A stretch of 64,000 bases of DNA from the NCBI RefSeq assembly GCF_958298935.1, contig NC_084942.1, forward strand, positions 9,679,501-9,743,500. Reading direction: 5' to 3'. Source of the stretch: Phragmites australis (lineage: Eukaryota; Streptophyta; Magnoliopsida; Poales; Poaceae). This document shows positions 56,649-64,000 of this stretch, piece after piece. How positions within the stretch are numbered: the first letter of the stretch is position 1; every line of letters begins with the position of its first letter. The notes beneath the pieces were generated by a model that saw only the letters and a list, made by a program, of their open reading frames with translations, made no database searches and had not been told where the DNA came from. Made by a program: the position numbers and the translations under genes.

Positions 56649-58150
56649 AGTTCTTGCTTACTGATTGGCATCATAGTGATGATCCTACTATTAGTAGCAT
56701 GGCAAGTTCTATGAGTTCTAAGTTTGAGAAGTATTGGAAGAAGTCCAATGTTGCTCTTGCTATTGCAAGTGTTCTTGACCCTCAGTTCAAGAGAAAATTG
56801 TAGAATTTTACTTTAGGATGGTGTATAAAAATTCCTATCAAGATGAACTTAACAAATTTAATTGTGTTATGAGGAAGATGTATGAATGCTATGCTGCTAG
56901 TAATCCTTCACCTTTAAAGAGTAAAGCACCTGCACCTTCATCAGAGGCAGATCTGTTTATGGACACTGTAGATGAGGAACTTGATAGCTACCTATATGAC
57001 ACACATGACCTGGATGATGATGCAAATGACTTGGATAAGTACTTGGCAGAACCACCATTAAAGGTTACCAAAGCCAATTATCATACATTTGATATTTTAG
57101 CATGGTGGAAGGGTCAGAAGGATGAGTATCCTATTCTGTGGCTACTTGCTCATGATGTGCTTGCTATGCAAGTGTCAACAGTAGCTTCTGAATTGGCTTT
57201 TAGTGCTGGCGGCCGTGTTGTTGATCCATATCATTCTCGTCTTGATCCTGAGATGGTACAAGCAGTGATTTGCACCAAAGATTGGATAGCTGCAGCAAAA
57301 AAAGGTGACAATTTAAACTTCTACTCATTTAAAGTCTTTACATTTTTACTAATGTACCTGCCTTGACATTTCAGGTTCTAAGAATGTTTCATCATTAGCC
57401 GTTGATCTTGACGTTCTTGAGGCTGTTGCTAATAATCTGATGTTTGAGGTATAAAATATAAATTGTACAACTACTTCTATTTTCTGTTCTCATTTGTGCA
57501 AAAAGATTTGCTGGAGATTAATTGAATAATGTTCCTACAAAACAACAGGACGAAGACTTGGCAAGTGATGATGATGAGCTTGAGGTTGAGCTGTAGGCCG
57601 CCAAACAAAGTGAAGAAAGAGGAAATTCTAAAGTGATGAGTTTGTGTTGTGCTTGGTCAAATAACATTTGTATGTACAAAACTTGTATGGAGACTTAGTG
57701 TTGTGCTTGTATGGAGACTTTAATCCTTGTGACGAGGTTGTGTTGTGCTTGTATGGAAAATTAAATCCTTGTGCTAGACATTTGCGCTTGTATGGAGATT
57801 TTTATCCTTGTGCTTGTCAATTATCATTTGTCTTATCATATAAGATATATCGATATATGATATACTCATGTCGATTATAGTCAAGTCATGTATGACTTTG
57901 TTAAACTTGTCGTATGTGATGTATAACTTGTGAGCTACATTTTGGTGTTTCCGTTCAGAATTATCGATTCCTGATCGATATCGACAAATTATCGATCTAA
58001 AAATACCATTTTAAATTTTCCAATACAACCGATACCATATTCGTTTCCGGCATTACCGCTTCCGATACTGTTTCTGAGAAAAAAAAATAGAAACAGAAAC
58101 GGTTTTTGCGTTTTCCGACCGTTTTTGACCATTTTCATCCCTACTTCTTA

Positions 58151-58706
58151 TTGTGCATTTGTCCGGTGTGATAGTCCTCTTATCACTAGACCATCTGTTG
58201 TGTACAACTCATATCTCCACTGCAAAACTTTTGGAAAATGCTTCGGCGAAGCCTCCAATGTACTCTCCTTTTGAGCACCGGACCATCCGGTATATACAAA
58301 TCTTTCCATTCAAGATCTGCACAAGTTCTGTAAATGCTCTGGTGTGCACAACACCTAAACGCCGGACCATCCGGTGTGTTGACTTGAAGCACCTTTTCTG
58401 AGTCAAACACTCTGGTCTTAATTCTTTCTAAGCATTGGATCATCCAGTGTGTTATCCTTTCTGAGCACCGAACCATCTGGTGAGTGCAATCTTCTCTAAA
58501 CTCATCCAATTCAATCTTTCTTGAGTTCATCTATGGTGGCTTCTTCATGTATATCATCCATGGGACCTACTAAAATATATACTTAACAAACATGTTTGTC
58601 TCATTGACTATGTTATCATTAATCACCAAAAAACATATACATACCCTAAAAGGGCCATGTTCTCTACACTTACAACTAACCCGAATCAATCCTTTCTTGC
58701 GGCTAA
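58151..58706. repeat. LTR-like repeat, right half (continuation after hAT copy 2)
   Basis: It carries the palindrome-like motifs ACCGGACCATCCGGT (58279), GCCGGACCATCCGGTGTG (58361), GGATCATCCAGTGTG (58437) and CCGAACCATCTGGTGAG (58469). They match those at 50041-50190, so the two halves were one repeat before the hAT inserted. It ends around a 36-base block also found at 61928-61963. Confidence 0.45.
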
Positions 58707-58729
58707 ACTTTGGGTACCAAAGCATGTGT

Positions 58730-61670
58730 GCTTTGATCCTTAAGGATGTCGTATGATGGCACTCCTAACTCTAGCGACAGTACAAACGTCCTGTGCATGC
58801 ATGATCAACATCATCATATTCTGGCCAAGGTAATTCGCTTGAGGAACTGGATGTATGTGCTCCACATCGATATTGCACAATTGGTGTGTCTCTTGGCATG
58901 ACATGGTGATGAGGCATGGGTGTGGCATGCGTGCTATGGCCATCTCAACTTCGACTCACTGTGGAAGCTCACACAGCAGGGCATGGTGCGAGGCCCACCA
59001 CATCTTTATCATGTTTATCAAGTCTATGACGGCTACCTAATTGGGAAGTAGCGGTGCACTGTGTTCCCAAAGGCAAGATCGTACAAACACAACACCCACT
59101 CGAGCTCCTCCATAGTGATCTCTACGGTCCAATCTCACCACCAACATAGCGCTTCTTCCTTCTACTTATCGAGGACCACTCTAGGTACATGTGGGTGGTG
59201 CTCCTCACAATGAAGGATGAGGCACCGGTGGCAATAAAAAACTTTAATACCATGGCAGAGACAAAGACGAGGTGCACACTGTGTAGCCTTTGCACTAATC
59301 GAGGCAAGGAGTTCACGTCCACGGAGTTCAGTGAGTACTACATGAACCATGGGGTCTAGTGCTAGACCACAGCTCTGTGCTCGCCATAGTAGAGTGGTGT
59401 CACCAAGCATCGCAATCAGACAATGTTGGTGATGGTGAGGTGCATGATGAAGATGAAGGGAATGCCAAGGACATTTTGGGGAGAATTAGTCACCAAGGCT
59501 ATGTTCATCATCAACTGCGTCCTAACTCATAGCCTCAACTTAATGCCATACGAAGCACTGCACAGAGAGCAACTAACAATGCACTTCCTTTGCACCTTCA
59601 GTTGCATCACACATGTCAAGGTGGTCAAGACGCATCTCAAGAATCTTGATGACCGTAGTGTTCCCATGGTCTTCATCAGCCATGAACTAGGGAGCAAGGC
59701 ATATTAGGTTTATTATCCGGCTGGCGGGAGCGTCCATGTGACGTGTGATGTTGTCTTCAACAAAGCGGCAAAGTGGGACTAGACAGGCATGAGGCACTCT
59801 TCCACCAACACTAGGAGAATCATTCACGGTGGAGTAGACCACCACCTACATTGTGGCAGGTACAATGCTGCCATGCGCTAAGGAAGGAGGTGAAAAATAA
59901 GAACCGACCACACTGGTTGCACCTTCACCAGCACACCAAGCATGCTGGCCGCACCTTTGCTGGCACTAGCAGTGCTAGCTACGTCAACCACACCAACACC
60001 AAAGTACACACCGACGCCTGTTGTGGAGTTCATCTCACCACCAACTGATGCTTTCCCCTCGTGTGCCACTCTGTTACCATGCCATCCCCAACCTCTAATA
60101 CATCAACAAGTGTACCTGACGGTGATGGAGGAGTCGGCTGTGTTCAGTGAGGCCAAACAACACCAAAGCTAACGAGCGGCTATGCTCGAGGAAATACATT
60201 CAATTGAGGAGAATGGTACTTGGGAACTCGTCGACCTCCCCGTCGGGCACCGCCCGATCGGTGTCAAGTGAGTCTTCAAGGTAAAGAAGGAAAATGATGG
60301 CACTGCTATCAAGCATAAGGCATGGATGGTGGAAAAGTGCTACATGCAGAGATAAGGTATCGACTTTGAGGATGTGTTCGCCCCGGTGGCCCATATCTAG
60401 TTAGTGTGGTTGTTGATTGCCCACGTAGCTCATGAAAAGTGGCTGGTCCATCACATGGATGTAAAATCTTTCTCAAATGCAAATAGCAGGAAGAAGTTTA
60501 TGTCATACAGCCTCCCGGTTTAATTATCGATGATCAAGAACACAAGGTGTTGCTCCTACAGAAGACCATGTATGATCCTTGTCAAGCACCACGCGCTTGG
60601 GACACCATGCTCATGTCACTCAAGTTCCACCATAATGCATTGGAGCATGGCATCTACGCTTGTAGCAAAGGCACCTCACGGATACTTGTGGGCATGTACG
60701 TGGATGATCTTGTCATCACCGGCTATGACCTTGACAAGATCATCAAGTTCAAGAGGGACATGAAGAAAGCATTCCGCATGAGTGATCTCAAATTGCTTAG
60801 GTGTTGTTTTGGCATTGAGGTGTAGCAAGGTGCAAACGGCATCATGCTCAAACAAGTAGTGTACGCATCCATTATCCTTGATAAGGCGGGCATGGAGGAT
60901 TGCAATCCATGCCATATGTCCATGGAGACATGCCTAAAGCTGAGCAAGACCAGTGATGCTCCCCCTACCGATGCTGCCATCTACCAGAGCATCGTTGGTA
61001 GCCTCTATTACTTGGTGCACACATGCTCAGACATCGCATATTTGGTCGGGTACATGAGCCATTTTGTGGAAGCTCCTACCACCAAACACCTGGGCGCAGT
61101 GAAGCACATCTTGAGGTACTTCACCGGGACTCTTGACTTTGGTTGCCTCTACACCAAGAAGGGTGGGTCATGATTGTCTCTATCTGGCTTCAGTGATAGT
61201 GATATGGCTGGTGACATCGACGACTGCAACAGCATGACTAATGTTTTGTTTTTCCTTGGTTGGAGCCCTATGAGATGGCAATCATAGAAGCAGAAAGTGG
61301 TGGCACTTCTGTCTTGTGAGGTGGAATACATCGTGACCACCACTGCGGCATGTCAAGGCATTTGGCTCACGTGCTTGATTAGAGACCTCATTGGCAAGGA
61401 GATCAAACCCGCAACTCTAAAGGTGGGCAGCAAGTCTGCCATATCTTTGTGCAAGAATCTAGTGTTCCACGACAAAAGCAAGCACATCGATACCCACTAC
61501 CACTACATCAGAGAGTGCATAAAGGAATAGAAGATCATAGTCGAGTTCACTAGCACGGAGGAACAACTCGCGGATATTCTAATAAAGCTAGTCGGCCGCG
61601 TCAAATTTCATGAGCTGCCCAACAAGATCGGCATCATCAAAATAAAGTATGTGCATCAAGGATTAGGGGG
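58730..61670 (+). pseudogene. Ty1/copia pol, heavily decayed
   Basis: Order is integrase then RT then RNase H, the copia order. Integrase: HACYGHLNFDSLWKLTQQGM, LELLHSDLYGPISPP and GKEFTSTEFSEYY. Integrase C-terminus: MPRTFWGELVTKAMFIINCV and LDDRSVPMVFISHELGSKAY. RT: VHHMDVKSFSNAN and the catalytic box LVGMYVDDLVITG (60685-60723), then YQSIVGSLYYLVHTCSDIAY. RNase H: ALLSCEVEYIVTTTAACQGI, then KHIDTHYHYIRECI. At least a dozen in-frame stops and several frame changes are spread along it. Gag and protease are not recognisable. Confidence 0.85.
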
Positions 61671-61674
61671 CAAT

Positions 61675-61963
61675 TGAAGAAACAATCTTGTCCTCTGGTT
61701 CTTTTTTTCATGTTGCGCATGGCCGAGCTGTGGTTGTGTGCTAGTTATGGCAGGCTTAACGACAGTTATTATGCAAGGCTTAACGGTCGCTATTAAGTAG
61801 GCATAATGACAGCTATTTATAGGCCACTAATGTTTGTTGCCATTTTACAAATAGTGAATGAGAAAAATGAAAATGCTACGAGTTCTTGAGCAGCACAAAA
61901 TTCATCATTGTTCTTTGTCTTGCGACTTATAACCCACCCAAATCAATCCTGCCTTGCGGCTAA
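61675..61963 (+). repeat. Possible 3' LTR of the decayed copia element
   Basis: GGATTAGGGGGCAAT, a polypurine tract, is followed by TGAAGAAACAATC, a plausible LTR start. The end is uncertain: TTCATCA at 61901-61907 is one candidate. The block 61928-61963 matches 58671-58706 at 30 of 36 positions, so it may be the shared LTR end. Confidence 0.45.
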
Positions 61964-63050
61964 TAGCTCCCTCCCCTCTCCCACCCAAACATCACCTAGA
62001 TTCACCCAAAAGGGGACCCAAGAGCTCCTCCATCGATCCGCGGGCTGATCCTGTCAGATCCGAGCTCCATGTCGTCTTCTTCCGCAACTCTAGCCGCCAC
62101 CACCTCACCAGTGAACTCTCTTCCCAGAGCCTGCCCAAGCTAGCAAAACCCCTGGTGAGCTCTCCCACATCATGGTGAGCCTCGGCAACCCCCTTTCTAT
62201 CTCCCTCCTGAGCTTATTCAGCTCTACGATGCGATGCCGGCCACTAGAGAGTCGATCTGACCGTTAGTACCCATAGTCTAATCGTGGTTAGTGAACCAGC
62301 CCACCTTCTAGCAGTGTGACCGCTACCATGTTGGTCTGACCGTTGGCACTATCTCAACTGGGTCAGCTGGCACTTCGTTAGTAGTCTGACCGCGATCAAA
62401 CTAGTCGGACCACGGTGAACCCAGACCAGACCCTATTACTATACATTATTAACTGCCGAGATCATGTAAAATGCATAGGAGAATCAATATAACTCCAAAA
62501 CTTGTGAAGCTAACTTTGTTATTTCTGTTATACCATCCTATACGTGTTAAAAATATAATTCTCTAGCATGTGATTAAATAGATCGAGAGGTTAAACTTGT
62601 GATGGTAGCTTTTCCACTTTAAATTTCAAATTATGGCACTTGCTATATGTACTTATAACATTATTAAGACTTGTAATTTAAGCTTAATATTTGTGCTCTA
62701 CTATGTATTGGTGTGATATGCATATTGTAAACCATATGTGCTATGATTTTAGGCTTTGTTCACCATATATTAGGACTATTGGAATTGATTTCATTTTAAT
62801 CGAATGGTGGCTGCAAGGGATGTCTTTGGATGTGTGTTAGCTTATGGAACGTTGAATGATGGGTGTGTGCTAGCTCTTATCTTTATGGACAACCAGTACA
62901 ATCTTTTAGACCAAGTGCGATTTGGACGGTTCTCACAACTACCACCAACCATGATCTCTGGCACCTTGCATTGGTCTCCACCAAGAATTTCCCAAACCTA
63001 AGTTCCAAGGTACTTAACAAAATTATCCACAAACTTTATTATTGTTGTAT
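61964..63050. other. Intergenic or unclassified repeat, no gene seen
   Basis: The C-rich start (61964-62160) is followed by recurring TCTGACCG motifs (62256, about 62334 and 62395), then AT-rich sequence. Short frames at 62804-63054 have no recognisable domain. Confidence 0.3.
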
Positions 63051-64000
63051 ATAGTCATTATCACATGTAATTAAGAAGTTATTCCCACAACTATCTCAAA
63101 GAAAGGCTATGCGATATCTACTCAACAATTATTCCAACCAAATCCATGGTGACAAGAAAAATGTGCGAAATCTAGGATAAAACCTTAATATGGGATGCCA
63201 GACAATTTAATAGAAATGCATGTTTATAAACAAAACACATTTAGAAAAGTAGGTACAAAATGATCAAGGACAACTTTCCTTCTTGATGCTCAATTAGTTC
63301 TTCAAAGTCTTGGTTGTGGAGTCCCTCGAACTCTTCTAGAACGTTGGTATCTATTCACGAAAATATGAAACTAAAATAATCCAAAAATTTTCAAAAATTA
63401 CAGATTTGAATAGATTATGATTTTAGATGAATTATGACAAAAGAATCATTCAACTTGGAGTTAAAACGGATAAAAACAGGGCCCCCGAGAGATTAAATTA
63501 GAGAGAAAAAAGGAGTTAGAATATTCCAAACTAGATTATTTGGAATTATTTTTCTGAAGAAACACTAAATTATGATGTCAACATGACCTGAGGATGACAT
63601 CGGTGGAGGAAATAAATAAAAGAAAAGGAGTTGCTGACTAGGCTGACACGTCAGATTAGCTACTGATGTGGATGATGAGGTGGAGGGTGACATGGCTGCT
63701 GACTAGGCTACATCTAACGGTTGGGCATCATTAAATTTGAGATGTTGATCTTGGATCTGATGGTTGAGATGGTTTAGACCGAAGGGGTATATATGCAACT
63801 TCTAATCTAGACTGTTGACTCAAGAATGGACGGTTGTGGTTGATCCTCTTGGTCTCTGATGATGTGGGCAGTGGAGATGACTCGGGCATGTCCGCGCACG
63901 TGTAGAATGTGATCGGAATTGTGCTACAGTGGCCTAGGGATGACACCGAGAGGTGAAATAGAATAGGAGGTGATGGCGAGTCTACCTAATGCAGAGCAGG
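63051..64000 (-). repeat. Diverged LTR fragment of the 3.85-kb chromovirus family, cut by the window
   Basis: ACAAAATGATCAAGGACA, then TTGATGCTCAATT and TCTAGAACGTTG (63257-63347) parallel TCAAAATGATCAAAGACA, GATGCTCAATGTTG and TCTGGAACGTTA at 32233-32327 in the same order and orientation. Spacing is similar but divergence is much higher than between the two long copies. Confidence 0.55.

Larger units (their letters stand above)
50847..57596 (+). pseudogene. zf-BED hAT transposase, degenerate (copy 2), split by a solo LTR
   Basis: Exon 1 is 50847-50904, exon 2 51383-57304 (with the solo LTR inside), exon 3 about 57376-57449 and exon 4 57549-57596. Starting at ATG 50847 avoids the TGA codons that lie just downstream of ATG 50803. 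The BED finger (QCKFKGCNN, SHLKHYHSI), the core (TMDMWTSNQNKGYM, LDNAAANEV, FFHVRCANHILNLVAKDG) and the dimerisation domain (STVASELAFSAGGRVVDPY) are present. Lesions include TAG at 51387 and 51648, a frameshift near 51552, TAA near 51915, TAG near 52476, TGA near 52670 and a frameshift near 56800. It is more damaged than copy 1 in exon 2, but keeps the element ends that copy 1 lost. Confidence 0.85.
50222..58143 (+). mobile_element. hAT DNA transposon copy 2, with both ends and target duplication
   Basis: The left end is TAGGAGTGAAAATGG and the right end CCATTTTCATCCCTA, an inverted repeat with two mismatches. Flanks are CTTCTTAC (50214-50221) and CTTCTTAT (58144-58151). Shifting by one base gives a perfect 8-bp ACTTCTTA duplication (50213-50220 and 58143-58150). 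An 8-bp duplication is diagnostic of hAT elements. Without the inner LTR the element is about 4.06 kb. The transposase is broken. Confidence 0.9.

Overview
This is nuclear DNA from a flowering plant, almost certainly a grass. It is an almost uninterrupted pile of nested transposable elements with no intact host gene. The clues are Ty3/gypsy chromoviruses with kilobase-long LTRs, Tat-type gypsy elements with an antisense accessory ORF, a Ty1/copia element with a multi-zinc-knuckle gag, and zf-BED hAT transposons with GT-AG introns. I saw no bacterial operons, rRNA, tRNA genes or CRISPR arrays. Species cannot be assigned by reading alone.

Layout. 1-438 is the end of a plus-strand Tat-type pol. 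A 10.2-kb minus-strand gypsy element (439-10633, TSD CCTGC/CCTAC) is inserted in it and itself carries a hAT copy (3259-7454) between two 2-kb direct repeats. The plus-strand element resumes at 10634 with 117-bp tandem repeats and an antisense accessory ORF. A copia LTR starting at 12760 cuts it off. That copia LTR is split by a minus-strand chromovirus (13167-34821), which is in turn split by a second chromovirus (18989-30263, perfect TSD GATTT) and holds a plus-strand chromovirus fragment (13926-17997). The copia LTR resumes at 34822 and leads into a gag-only body (35249-37540). A second Tat-type 3' half follows (39806-45700), then an AT-rich stretch with possible exons of a host-gene fragment (45701-49210). 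Next is an LTR-like repeat split by a second hAT (50222-58143), which carries a 3.86-kb solo LTR (52793-56648, TSD AGTTC). A decayed copia pol (58730-61670) and a diverged relative of the 3.85-kb LTR family (63050-64000) complete the window.

No element looks autonomous: every polyprotein has stops or frameshifts. The youngest large insertion is the 18989-30263 chromovirus, whose two LTRs differ at 7 of 560 positions compared by eye. It also gives the most interesting observation. A sense ORF between its 5' LTR and gag begins with a peptide closely resembling the histone H3 tail around K9, in an element family whose integrase carries a chromodomain.
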